A stretch of DNA of 64,000 bases from Ascidia mentula. Its lineage: Eukaryota; Chordata; Ascidiacea; Phlebobranchia; Ascidiidae. The notes under the pieces were generated by a model. It had not been told where the DNA came from, searched no databases, and saw nothing but the letters and a program-made list of their open reading frames with translations. The stretch lies in contig OX387205.1 in assembly GCA_947561715.1 (NCBI GenBank), forward strand, positions 13,831,001 through 13,895,000. The letters run 5' to 3'. How positions within the stretch are numbered: position 1 is the stretch's first letter; every line of letters starts with the position of its first letter. Position numbers and translations under genes: made by a program. Positions 22,422 through 35,800 of the stretch are shown here, piece by piece.

Positions 22422-22754
22422 TGTTATTACTTTGTCTGAAAATTAACCACATTGCATATTTCTACTCTGTACATTTTAATACCACTCGAGGGGCTTGGAG
22501 TGCAGGAAACAAAAAAAATTGAAATAATTTTGAAACATGAGCGTTAGGAAATTGAAAAAAGAATATGCTGCACCAATAAAAGTTATGAAAAGTTGAAAAA
22601 ACAATAGCACATAGTGAGAATAATAGCAATACTGATGAGCGTGATAATACTAAATAATTATTATTTTGACAATATAACACTGCAATAATAATATACACAA
22701 TACAAAAAAATGAAAATGCAGCATCATGTTATGTGAAAGAAGCCTGTTTAACTG
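22422..22754. other. spacer between convergent RAD51C and serpin genes
   Basis: The two stop codons face each other 333 bases apart. The spacer should contain both 3' UTRs. It is AT-rich with no open frame of interest. Confidence 0.5.
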
Positions 22755-25576
22755 TTAACGTCCATTATCTGGATTGAGTATTCTGCCCATGAACAAAGGC
22801 ATTCGTGTCAATTTTTCTCGCAAAATAATGTAAAATGGATGATTTACATTGATAACATAGGGAATTGTTCTTGTCTGAGCTTGTCCAAATGATGCACCAG
22901 CAGTTGTACCTTTCTGATCAACCTAAGAACAAAATATATTCTTTCATAAAAAGCATCTAATGCAGACTTTGTAAGCGAGCAAAGAATGTTTTTATAATCA
23001 ATTTTTTGGCTAAATTTACACTTAACTTGATTGTGCAGCACAATTTGTGCTAATGTTACGGAAACAATCATGGCCTTTCCACTAAGTTAAATATGCATCA
23101 GGGACAACCATGCACACCCATACCTTGAGAAATGTTTTGTGTTCAGCTGATTGAAGAAACAAGTTGTCGTTTCCATTCATTCCAGAAAGATTGGATTGAC
23201 CGGCAACAAATAAATCTTTGATTCCCATGTTAAATAAATTGTCCTTTAAGTCCATACCAAACTCCAGTTGAAACTTAGGCATTGATAAATCAACCTGTTG
23301 AATTTTATATACTGGGTATTTCTCCACTAGATAAAGTATTCTTTTGTAATATTACAAAATTTGTAAAAGAATGTGCCACTAACATTCCAAATCTCTTTTT
23401 TATGGGTTTCCTTGTAGTAATTGTTTTCAGTTAGTTGCTGCTCAATTCTTTTCCTGGCTTGTACAGTGTTGCGATGTGGAATTATCAGCTCCATCGTCAT
23501 TTGATATTCTAATGAGGCTGCCAAAAGCACAACGTTATTGAATATTTCCTTTTATGAACTGTATGGCACAAATTATTTAAGAGATTAAAGTAATTGTGGT
23601 TATTGACTTCCCCTGGTATTGTGGTTTAGCTTAATTCTTGCAAATAGTTTAAGACCAGGTTTCTCTGAATACACTGGACAAGGCCCACATTTTTGCCCAA
23701 ACATGATAATTAAGTGGAACATTTAAATATTAACCACATGTTGCTTTTTTACACTGGTGATAAGCTCATTTAGCAACACAACCATACTGTAAATACACAA
23801 GAAATTTGAAAAGTTTTGGTGCACTTGGCAGTTCCTATAAGTTTACCAGTGACAGTTAATTAGGTTCCTGTGTGTTACTAGGTCAAAACAATTCCTGCCA
23901 ACTTAAGTTTTCTGCATTCAAGTATATTTTAGTTTGGAACTCACTTGTTTTGTAGGGCATCTCTATCATCAAAAACTTTAAAACTTTTGCACGGGCGCAG
24001 GGCAACAAAAACTGGCCTCTCATAAAATCTATGTTTATTTGTCTGCCACTGGATGTCGTAAAAATTGAGCTAAGTAAAGTTGGAAATGGCTTTACCCACT
24101 GTCCCTGTAAAAAATTCACGGTAAATTAGGCATTAATCTACAGTGCAATAAATTGTTTTACTACATGAAATCTACCTAACCAGCAGCACTCCTTTCATGT
24201 GACACAAGTTAACCACCAATTCGATTTTAAATGTTACCAGAACATTCTAGTAACATTTAAAATTTAATCTACAGTGTTTATGACAAGCTGATTTTACCTT
24301 AAAATATATTGTTGACATGAGAACAAGTTTTGTGCCTGCGCTGACCGCATTTCTAGACAATGCTTCCTGAATTGTGTAATTGGTTTTTTGTGCTGCCCAG
24401 CTATTAATTATGTCTCTAGAGCCTGCAGGATCATCCTGAAAGTTAACCTAAAATTGCAAAGAAATGAACAATTATAATGGAAGTTATACTGGGTATAATA
24501 GTAGATATTTTTGGTGGATTTGACACGAACAGCCAAATTTTGATAATTAAATCCAATTTCATTTTACTAATTTTCCCTATTTATGATTCAAAAGCAAAGA
24601 ACCGACAAAAAAATTACCCACTTTTTATGCATCCCGAATATACTGTATGTTTAGTTACCTCTTGTAGTGGTGCACCATAGAAGTACTCGGTGCCATTGAG
24701 AAATTCATGATCAAAAACTTCTGTTTCTTCGCCAAACAATTTATTTGCGGATGTGAGTGTGAAGCCATGATCTTTGTCAAAAAGTTGATCAACTAACTTC
24801 TTATACAATTTCGGGATTTGGTCATTTTGAAATAATTCAACACTGAAAACACAGAACATCATGTTAATAGTTTTGCTTATGTAAGAGAGGATACTTGCAT
24901 TCCAGCGGAACCAAAAAACAAAAATGTCAATATGGTTGAACATGCAGATCTTACTGGTGGAATTCACTGTATCCAAGTGTGTTTCGTATTTGATGTGCAG
25001 TTCTTTCCCTGGATCCAAACAATGTCATAGAAAGTCCAGCACTGACTGCATATGGTGAGATTAGAAAGTTTTGGTGTTGGTTAACTGTGCGTGAAACAGA
25101 TTGGAAAAGTCGATGAGCAAATAACTTGTTAGCAATGGCTGCCAATCTCCACGGATGGACTTTCCTTCTGTTGCTGGCACTGAAAATAAAAAATGATGTA
25201 GTTTTTATAATTTAATGAGTTTACATACTCATGTTTTCACATGAATATGAATTTTTAAATGCTTGCTATGGACAAATATGAGATGTTATGGATGATATGT
25301 AAGCGAAACTTATTCGTGTTTTTTTCTAACACATAACTAAAGGAATATTTGTTCCTCACTTACAGTTGTTCGGATATAAATAAATCATATAAAAAACTCA
25401 ATTATAACTATAGGTGCCAATTTTTAAAACAATAAAAATTAAAAAATTCTGCCAGGCAATTTACAAGGGAATTAAATGTACCTGGATTGTCCTTGATAAT
25501 TTAAGCCATAATTGGAAGCACAGCAATTGATAATCAAAAACAAAACTACAAACAAATCAATTATATTTCTAGCCAT
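22755..25576 (-). CDS. secreted serpin (serine protease inhibitor fold), eight exons
   Basis: Exons in transcript order: 25576-25482, 25179-24955, 24842-24659, 24447-24298, 24104-23945, 23508-23380, 23326-23124, 22922-22755, about 437 residues. The exon 6/7 junction is the least certain. A signal peptide (MARNIIDLFVVLFLIINCCA) comes first. Family landmarks follow: NFLISPYAVSAGLSMTLFG, LTSANKLFGEE, INSWAAQKT, STIYFKGQW, LIIPH, VDLSMPKF, DLKDNLFNMGIKDLF, and HPF...MGRILNP near the end. The reactive-loop hinge reads GTTAGASF where inhibitory serpins usually have GTEAAAAT, and the loop is about four residues shorter than in antithrombin. A candidate P1 is the Arg or following Thr in AQTRTIP. An acceptor-like TTGTGTTCAG ends 15 bases before the ATG. 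The subfamily cannot be assigned; inhibitory activity is uncertain. Confidence 0.88.
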
Positions 25577-25750
25577 TGCAACATCAAAATCTGAACACAA
25601 GAAAAGTTTTTCTGAATTCGAATATTTAGTTTTCGTATCATCGGAAAAATGAAAACAAGGGTATTCACCCAATAAGTTCTGAATAGGATCATAGCGCCAT
25701 CCATAACGTTATGACACAAAGTTACTAACAATTTGGAAATATTGATCATT
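25577..25750 (-). promoter_or_regulatory. short serpin upstream region between ATG and satellite array
   Basis: Only about 175 bases separate the serpin ATG from the first satellite monomer. A TTGTGTTCAG acceptor-like site (AG at 25592-25591 on the minus strand) suggests trans-splicing or a 5' UTR exon. The serpin promoter must lie here, within the satellite, or beyond it. Confidence 0.4.
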
Positions 25751-28700
25751 TCCCGAATCCGAAAAAACGGAAAGGGGTTAGCCTTGGTGTTTTTTCGAAA
25801 ATCGACCGAAAATTTCATGTCTCGGATTCCGGTTTCAACCGGTTTGGAGGTTCGAGAGGCTGCTGAAACCGGCCCCAACCGGTTTGAAACCGGAATATTC
25901 CGGTCAATTCGGCCTGGACCCGGACATTTCTGTTTTGGCTCAAATCCGAAAAAACGGAAAGGGGTTAGCCTTGGTGTTTTTTCGAAAATCGACCGAAAAT
26001 TTCATGTCTCGGATTCCGGTTTAAACCGGTTTGGAGGTTCGATAGGCTGCTGAAACCGGCCCCAACCGGTTTGAAACCGGAATATTCCGGTCAATTCGGC
26101 CTGGAACCGGACATTTCTGTTTTGGCTCAAATCCGAAATAACGGAAAAGTGTTAGCCTTGGTGTTTTTTCGAAAATCGACCGAAAATTTCATGTCTCGGA
26201 TTCCGGTTTAAACCGGTTTGGAGGTTCGAGAGGCTGCTGAAACCGGCCCAACCGGTTTGAAACCGGAATATTCCGGTCAATTCGGCCTGGAACCGGGCAT
26301 TTCTGTTTTGGCTCAAATCCGAAAAAACGGAAAGGGGTTAGCCTTGGTGTTTTTTCGAAAATCGACCGAAAATTTCATGTCTCGGATTCCGGTTTAAACC
26401 GGTTTGGAGGTTCGAGAGGCTGCTGCAACCGGCCACAACCGGTTTGAAACCGGAATATTCCGGTCAATTCGGCCTGGAACCGGACATTTCTGTTTTGGCT
26501 CAAATCCGAAAAAACGGAAAGGGGTTAGCCTTGGTGTTTTTTCGAAAATCGACCGAAAATTTCATGTCTCGGATTCCGGTTTAAACCGGTTTGGAGGTTC
26601 GATAGGCTGCTGAAACCGGCCCCAACCGGTTTGAAACCGGAATATTCCGGTCAATTCGGCCTGGAACCGGGCATTTCTGTTTTGGCTCAAATCCGAAAAA
26701 ACGGAAAGGGGTTAGCCTTGGTGTTTTTTCGAAAATCGACCGAAAATTTCATGTCTCGGATTCCGGTTTAAACCGGTTTGGAGGTTCGAGAGGCTGCTGA
26801 AACCGGCCCCAACCGGTTTGAAACCGGAATATTCCGGTCAATTCGGCCTGGAACCGGACATTTCTGTTTTGGCTCAAATCCGAAAAAACGGAAAGGGGTT
26901 AGCCTTGGTGTTTTTTCGAAAATCGACCGAAAATTTCATGTCTCGGATTCCGGTTTAAACCGGTTTGGAGGTTCGAGAGGCTGCTGAAACCGGCCCCAAC
27001 CGGTTTGAAACCGGAATATTCCGGTCAATTCGGCCTGGAACCGGACATTTCTGTTTTGGCTCAAATCCGAAAAAACGGAAAGGGGTTAGCCTTGGTGTTT
27101 TTTCGAAAATCGACCGAAAATTTCATGTCTCGGATTCCGGTTTAAACCGGTTTGGAGGTTCGATAGGCTGCTGAAACCGGCCCCAACCGGTTTGAAACCG
27201 GAATATTCCGGTCAATTCGGCCTGGAACCGGGCATTTCTGTTTTGGCTCAAATCCGAAAAAACGGAAAGGGGTTAGCCTTGGTGTTTTTTCGAAAATCGA
27301 CCGAAAATTTCATGTCTCGGATTCCGGTTTAAACCGGTTTGGAGGTTCGAGAGGCTGCTGAAACCGGCCCCAACCGGTTTGAAACCGGAATATTCCGGTC
27401 AATTCGGCCTGGAACCGGACATTTCTGTTTTGGCTCAAATCCGAAAAAACGGAAAGGGGTTAGCCTTGGTGTTTTTTCGAAAATCGACCGAAAATTTCAT
27501 GTCTCGGATTCCGGTTTAAACCGGTTTGGAGGTTCGATAGGCTGCTGAAACCGGCCCCAACCGGTTTGAAACCGGAATATTCCGGTCAATTCGGCCTGGA
27601 ACCGGACATTTCTGTTTTGGCTCAAATCCGAAAAAACGGAAAGGGGTTAGCCTTGGTGTTTTTTCGAAAATCGACCGAAAATTTCATGTCTCGGATTCCG
27701 GTTTAAACCGGTTTGGAGGTTCGATAGGCTGCTGAAACCGGCCCCAACCGGTTTGAAACCGGAATATTCCGGTCAATTCGGCCTGGAACCGGACATTTCT
27801 GTTTTGGCTCAAATCCGAAAAAACGGAAAGGGGTTAGCCTTGGTGTTTTTTCGAAAATCGACCGAAAATTTCATGTCTCGGATTCCGGTTTAAACCGGTT
27901 TGGAGGTTCGAGAGGCTGCTGAAACCGGCCCCAACCGGTTTGAAACCGGAATATTCCGGTCAATTCGGCCTGGAACCGGACATTTCTGTTTTGGCTCAAA
28001 TCCGAAAAAACGGAAAGGGGTTAGCCTTGGTGTTTTTTCGAAAATCGACCGAAAATTTCATGTCTCGGATTCCGGTTTAAACCGGTTTGGAGGTTCGATA
28101 GGCTGCTGAAACCGGCCCCAACCGGTTTGAAACCGGAATATTCCGGTCAATTCGGCCTGGAACCGGACATTTCTGTTTTGGCTCAAATCCGAAAAAACGG
28201 AAAGGGGTTAGCCTTGGTGTTTTTTCGAAAATCGACCGAAAATTTCATGTCTCGGATTCCGGTTTAAACCGGTTTGGAGGTTCGATAGGCTGCTGAAACC
28301 GGCCCCAACCGGTTTGAAACCGGAATATTCCGGTCAATTCGGCCTGGAACCGGACATTTCTGTTTTGGCTCAAATCCGAAAAAACGGAAAGGGGGTTAGC
28401 CTTGGTGTTTTTTCGAAAATCGACCGAAAATTTCATGTCTCGGATTCCGGTTTAAACCGGTTTGGAGGTTCGATAGGCTGCTGAAACCGGCCCCAACCGG
28501 TTTGAAACCGGAATATTCCGGTCAATTCGGCCTGGAACCGGGCATTTCTGTTTTGGCTCAAATCCGAAAAAACGGAAAGGGGTTAGCCTTGGTGTTTTTT
28601 CCAAAATCGACCGAAAATTTCATGTCTCGGATTCCGGTTTAAACCGGTTTGGAGGTTCGAGAGGCTGCTGAAACCGGCCCCAACCGGTTTGAAACCGGAA

Positions 28701-31700
28701 TATTCCGGTCAATTCGGCCTGGAACCGGACATTTCTGTTTTGGCTCAAATCCGAAAAAACGGAAAGGGGTTAGCCTTGGTGTTTTTTCGAAAATCGACCG
28801 AAAATTTCATGTCTCGGATTCCGGTTTAAACCGGTTTGGAGGTTCGATAGGCTGCTGAAACCGGCCCCAACCGGTTTGAAACCGGAATGTTCCGGTCAAT
28901 TCGGCCTGGAACCGGACATTTCTGTTTTGGCTCAAATCCGAAAAAACGGAAAGGGGTTAGCCTTGGTGTTTTTTCGAAAATCGACCGAAAATTTCATGTC
29001 TCGGATTCCGGTTTAAACCGGTTTGGAGGTTCGATAGGCTGCTGAAACCGGCCCCAACCGGTTTGAAACCGGAATATTCCGGTCAATTCGGCCTGGAACC
29101 GGACATTTCTGTTTTGGCTCAAATCCGAAAAAACGGAAAGGGGTTAGCCTTGGTGTTTTTTCGAAAATCGACCGAAAATTTCATGTCTCGGATTCCGGTT
29201 TAAACCGGTTTGGAGGTTCGATAGGCTGCTGAAACCGGCCCCAACCGGTTTGAAACCGGAATATTCCGGTCAATTCGGCCTGGAACCGGACATTTCTGTT
29301 TTGGCTCAAATCCGAAAAAACGGAAAGGGGTTAGCCTTGGTGTTTTTTCGAAAATCGACCGAAAATTTCATGTCTCGGATTCCGGTTTAAACCGGTTTGG
29401 AGGTTCGATAGGCTGCTGAAACCGGCCCCAACCGGTTTGAAACCGGAATATTCCGGTCAATTCGGCCTGGAACCGGGCATTTCTGTTTTGGCTCAAATCC
29501 GAAAAAACGGAAAGGGGTTAGCCTTGGTGTTTTTTCGAAAATCGACCGAAAATTTCATGTCTCGGATTCCGGTTTAAACCGGTTTGGAGGTTCGAGAGGC
29601 TGCTGCAACCGGCCACAACCGGTTTGAAACCGGAATATTCCGGTCAATTCGGCCTGGAACCGGACATTTCTGTTTTGGCTCAAATCCGAAAAAACGGAAA
29701 GGGGTTAGCCTTGGTGTTTTTTCGAAAATCGACCGAAAATTTCATGTCTCGGATTCCGGTTTAAACCGGTTTGGAGGTTCGATAGGCTGCTGAAACCGGC
29801 CCCAACCGGTTTGAAACCGGAATATTCCGGTCAATTCGGCCTGGAACCGGACATTTCTGTTTTGGCTCAAATCCGAAAAAACGGAAAGGGGTTAGCCTTG
29901 GTGTTTTTTCGAAAATCGACCGAAAATTTCATGTCTCGGATTCCGGTTTAAACCGGTTTGGAGGTTCGATAGGCTGCTGAAACCGGCCCCAACCGGTTTG
30001 AAACCGGAATATTCCGGTCAATTCGGCCTGGAACCGGGCATTTCTGTTTTGGCTCAAATCCGAAAAAACGGAAAGGGGTTAGCCTTGGTGTTTTTTCGAA
30101 AATCGACCGAAAATTTCATGTCTCGGATTCCGGTTTAAACCGGTTTGGAGGTTCGAGAGGCTGCTGAAACCGGCCCCAACCGGTTTGAAACCGGAATATT
30201 CCGGTCAATTCGGCCTGGAACCGGACATTTCTGTTTTGGCTCAAATCCGAAAAAACGGAAAGGGGTTAGCCTTGGTGTTTTTTCGAAAATCGACCGAAAA
30301 TTTCATGTCTCGGATTCCGGTTTAAACCGGTTTGGAGGTTCGATAGGCTGCTGAAACCGGCCCCAACCGGTTTGAAACCGGAATATTCCGGTCAATTCGG
30401 CCTGGAACCGGGCATTTCTGTTTTGGCTCAAATCCGAAAAAACGGAAAGGGGTTAGCCTTGGTGTTTTTTCGAAAATCGACCGAAAATTTCATGTCTCGG
30501 ATTCCGGTTTAAACCGGTTTGGAGGTTCGAGAGGCTGCTGCAACCGGCAACAACCGGTTTGAAACCGGAATATTCCGGTCAATTCGGCCTGGAACCGGAC
30601 ATTTCTGTTTTGGCTCAAATCCGAAAAAACGGAAAGGGGTTAGCCTTGGTGTTTTTTCGAAAATCGACCGAAAATTTCATGTCTCGGATTCCGGTTTAAA
30701 CCGGTTTGGAGGTTCGATAGGCTGCTGAAACCGGCCCCAACCGGTTTGAAACCGGAATATTCCGGTCAATTCGGCCTGGAACCGGACATTTCTGTTTTGG
30801 CTCAAATCCGAAAAAACGGAAAGGGGTTAGCCTTGGTGTTTTTTCGAAAATCGACCGAAAATTTCATGTCTCGGATTCCGGTTTAAACCGGTTTGGAGGT
30901 TCGATAGGCTGCTGAAACCGGCCCCAACCGGTTTGAAACCGGAATATTCCGGTCAATTCGGCCTGGAACCGGGCATTTCTGTTTTGGCTCAAATCCGAAA
31001 AAACGGAAAGGGGTTAGCCTTGGTGTTTTTTCGAAAATCGACCGAAAATTTCATGTCTCGGATTCCGGTTTAAACCGGTTTGGAGGTTCGAGAGGCTGCT
31101 GAAACCGGCCCCAACCGGTTTGAAACCGGAATATTCCGGTCAATTCGGCCTGGAACCGGGCATTTCTGTTTTGGCTCAAATCCGAAAAAACGGAAAGGGG
31201 TTAGCCTTGGTGTTTTTTCGAAAATCGACCGAAAATTTCATGTCTCGGATTCCGGTTTAAACCGGTTTGGAGGTTCGAGAGGCTGCTGAAACCGGCCCCA
31301 ACCGGTTTGAAACCGGAATATTCCGGTCAATTCGGCCTGGAACCGGACATTTCTGTTTTGGCTCAAATCCGAAAAAACGGAAAGGGGTTAGCCTTGGTGT
31401 TTTTTCGAAAATCGACCGAAAATTTCATGTCTCGGATTCCGGTTTAAACCGGTTTGGAGGTTCGATAGGCTGCTGAAACCGGCCCCAACCGGTTTGAAAC
31501 CGGAATATTCCGGTCAATTCGGCCTGGAACCGGGCATTTCTGTTTTGGCTCAAATCCGAAAAAACGGAAAGGGGTTAGCCTTGGTGTTTTTTCGAAAATC
31601 GACCGAAAATTTCATGTCTCGGATTCCGGTTTAAACCGGTTTGGAGGTTCGAGAGGCTGCTGAAACCGGCCCCAACCGGTTTGAAACCGGAATATTCCGG

Positions 31701-32014
31701 TCAATTCGGCCTGGAACCGGACATTTCTGTTTTGGCTCAAATCCGAAAAAACGGAAAGGGGTTAGCCTTGGTGTTTTTTCGAAAATCGACCGAAAATTTC
31801 ATGTCTCGGATTCCGGTTTAAACCGGTTTGGAGGTTCGAGAGGCTGCTGAAACCGGCCCCAACCGGTTTGAAACCGGAATATTCCGGTCAATTCGGCCTG
31901 GAACCGGGCATTTCTGTTTTGGCTCAAATCCGAAAAAACGGAAAGGGGTTAGCCTTGGTGTTTTTTCGAAAATCGACCGAAAATTTCATGTCTCGGATTC
32001 CGGTTTAAACCGGT

Positions 32015-35000
32015 TTGGAGGTTCGAGAGGCTGCTGAAACCGGCCCCAACCGGTTTGAAACCGGAATATTCCGGTCAATTCGGCCTGGAACCGGGCATTT
32101 CTGTTTTGGCTCAAATCCGAAAAAACGGAAAGGGGTTAGCCTTGGTGTTTTTTCGAAAATCGACCGAAAATTTCATGTCTCGGATTCCGGTTTAAACCGG
32201 TTTGGAGGTTCGAGAGGCTGCTGAAACCGGCCCCAACCGGTTTGAAACCGGAATATTCCGGTCAATTCGGCCTGGAACCGGACATTTCTGTTTTGGCTCA
32301 AATCCGAAAAAACGGAAAGGGGTGTTTTTTCGAAAATCGATCGAAAATTTCATGTCTCGGATTCCGGTTTAAACCGGTTTGGAGGTTCGAGAGGCTGCTG
32401 AAACCGGCCCCAACCGGTTTGAAACCGGAATATTTCGGTCAATTCGGCCTGGACCCGGACATTTCTGTTTTGGCTTAAATCCGAAAAAACGGAAAGGGGT
32501 TAGCCTTGGTGTTTTTTCGAAAATCGACCGAAAATTTCATGTCTCGGATTCCGGTTTAAACCGGTTTGGAGGTTCGAGAGACTGCTGAAACCGGCCCCAA
32601 CCGGTTTGAAACCGGAATATTCCGGTCAATTCGGCCTGGAACCGGACATTTCTGTTTTGGCTCAAATCCGAAATAACGGAAAAGTGTTAGCCTTGGTGTT
32701 TTTTCGAAAATCGACCGAAAATTTCATGTCTCGGATTCCGGTTTAAACCGGTTTGGAGGTTCGAGAGGCTGCTGAAACCGGCCCCAACCGGTTTGAAACC
32801 GGAATATTCCGGTCAATTCGGCCTGGACCCGGACATTTCTGTTTTGGCTCAAATCCGAAAAAACGGAAAGGGGTTAGCCTTGGTGTTTTTTCGAAAATCG
32901 ACCGAAAATTTCATGTCTCGGATTCCGGTTTAAACCGGTTTGGAGGTTCGATAGGCTGCTGAAACCGGCCCCAACCGGTTTGAAACCGGAATATTCCGGT
33001 CAATTCGGCCTGGAACCGGACATTTCTGTTTTGGCTCAAATCCGAAATAACGGAAAAGTGTTAGCCTTGGTGTTTTTTCGAAAATCGACCGAAAATTTCA
33101 TGTCTCGGATTCCGGTTTAAACCGGTTTGGAGGTTCGAGAGGCTGCTGAAACCGGCCCCAACCGGTTTGAAACCGGAATATTCCGGTCAATTCGGCCTGG
33201 AACCGGACATTTCTGTTTTGGCTCAAATCCGAAAAAACGGAAAGGGGTTAGCCTTGGTGTTTTTTCGAAAATCGACCAAAAATTTCATGTCTCGGATTCC
33301 GGTACAAACCGGTTTGGAGGTTCGAGAGGCTGCTGCAACCGGCCACAACCGGTTTGAAACCGGAATATTCCGGTCAATTCGGCCTGGAACCGGGCATTTC
33401 TGTTTTGGCTCAAATCCGAAAAAACGGAAAGGGGTTAGCCTTGGTGTTTTTTCGAAAATCGACCAAAAATTTCATGTCTCGGATTCCGGTACAAACCGGT
33501 TTGGAGGTTCGAGAGGCTGCTGAAACCGGCCCCAACCGGTTTGAAACCGGAATATTCCGGTCAATTCGGCCTGGAACCGGGCATTTCTGTTTTGGCTCAA
33601 ATCCGAAAAAACGGAAAGGGGTTAGCCTTGGTGTTTTTTCGAAAATCGACCGAAAATTTCATGTCTCGGATTCCGGTTTAAACCGGTTTGGAGGTTCGAG
33701 AGGCTGCTGAAACCGGCCCCAACCGGTTTGAAACCGGAATATTCCGGTCAATTCGGCCTGGAACCGGACATTTCTGTTTTGGCTCAAATCCGAAAAAACG
33801 GAAAGGGGTTAGCCTTGGTGTTTTTTCGAAAATCGACCGAAAATTTCATGTCTCGGATTCCGGTTTAAACCGGTTTGGAGGTTCGATAGGCTGCTGAAAC
33901 CGGCCCCAACCGGTTTGAAACCGGAATATTCCGGTCAATTCGGCCTGGAACCGGGCATTTCTGTTTTGGCTCAAATCCGAAAAAACGGAAAGGGGTTAGC
34001 CTTGGTGTTTTTTCGAAAATCGACCGAAAATTTCATGTCTCGGATTCCGGTTTAAACCGGTTTGGAGGTTCGAGAGGCTGCTGAAACCGGCCCCAACCGG
34101 TTTGAAACCGGAATATTCCGGTCAATTCGGCCTGGAACCGGACATTTCTGTTTTGGCTCAAATCCGAAAAAACGGAAAGGGGTTAGCCTTGGTGTTTTTT
34201 CGAAAATCGACCGAAAATTTCATGTCTCGGATTCCGGTTTAAACCGGTTTGGAGGTTCGAGAGGCTGCTGAAACCGGCCCCAACCGGTTTGAAACCGGAA
34301 TATTCCGGTCAATTCGGCCTGGAACCGGGCATTTCTGTTTTGGCTCAAATCCGAAAAAACGGAAAGGGGTTAGCCTTGGTGTTTTTTCGAAAATCGACCG
34401 AAAATTTCATGTCTCGGATTCCGGTTTAAACCGGTTTGGAGGTTCGAGAGGCTGCTGAAACCGGCCCCAACCGGTTTGAAACCGGAATATTCCGGTCAAT
34501 TCGGCCTGGAACCGGGCATTTCTGTTTTGGCTCAAATCCGAAAAAACGGAAAGGGGTTAGCCTTGGTGTTTTTTCGAAAATCGACCGAAAATTTCATGTC
34601 TCGGATTCCGGTTTAAACCGGTTTGGAGGTTCGAGAGGCTGCTGAAACCGGCCCCAACCGGTTTGAAACCGGAATATTCCGGTCAATTCGGCCTGGAACC
34701 GGACATTTCTGTTTTGGCTCAAATCCGAAAAAACGGAAAGGGGTGTTTTTTCGAAAATCGATCGAAAATTTCATGTCTCGGATTCCGGTTTAAACCGGTT
34801 TGGAGGTTCGAGAGGCTGCTGAAACCGGCCCCAACCGGTTTGAAACCGGAATATTTCGGTCAATTCGGCCTGGAACCGGACATTTCTGTTTTGGCTTAAA
34901 TCCGAAAAAACGGAAAGGGGTTAGCCTTGGTGTTTTTTCGAAAATCGACCGAAAATTTCATGTCTCGGATTCCGGTTTAAACCGGTTTGGAGGTTCGAGA

Positions 35001-35800
35001 GACTGCTGAAACCGGCCCCAACCGGTTTGAAACCGGAATATTCCGGTCAATTCGGCCTGGAACCGGACATTTCTGTTTTGGCTCAAATCCGAAATAACGG
35101 AAAAGTGTTAGCCTTGGTGTTTTTTCGAAAATCGACCGAAAATTTCATGTCTCGGATTCCGGTTTAAACCGGTTTGGAGGTTCGAGAGGCTGCTGAAACC
35201 GGCCCCAACCGGTTTGAAACCGGAATATTCCGGTCAATTCGGCCTGGACCCGGACATTTCTGTTTTGGCTCAAATCCGAAAAAACGGAAAGGGGTTAGCC
35301 TTGGTGTTTTTTCGAAAATCGACCGAAAATTTCATGTCTCGGATTCCGGTTTAAACCGGTTTGGAGGTTCGATAGGCTGCTGAAACCGGCCCCAACCGGT
35401 TTGAAACCGGAATATTCCGGTCAATTCGGCCTGGAACCGGACATTTCTGTTTTGGCTCAAATCCGAAATAACGGAAAAGTGTTAGCCTTGGTGTTTTTTC
35501 GAAAATCGACCGAAAATTTCATGTCTCGGATTCCGGTTTAAACCGGTTTGGAGGTTCGAGAGGCTGCTGAAACCGGCCCCAACCGGTTTGAAACCGGAAT
35601 ATTCCGGTCAATTCGGCCTGGAACCGGACATTTCTGTTTTGGCTCAAATCCGAAAAAACGGAAAGGGGTTAGCCTTGGTGTTTTTTCGAAAATCGACCAA
35701 AAATTTCATGTCTCGGATTCCGGTACAAACCGGTTTGGAGGTTCGAGAGGCTGCTGCAACCGGCCACAACCGGTTTGAAACCGGAATATTCCGGTCAATT
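32015..35800 (+). repeat. higher-order duplication within the satellite (2,421-bp period)
   Basis: A run of marked monomers occurs twice at a spacing of 2,421 bp (13 x 187 minus 10). The markers, in order, are the 10-bp deletion, ATATTTCGGTC, GGCTTAAATCC, GAGAGACTGC, AAATAACGGAAAAGTG and GGTACAAACC. The order is conserved (for example 32323 and 34744, 32474 and 34895). Shorter versions of the same block follow at 37539, 39399 and 40511. Confidence 0.85.
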
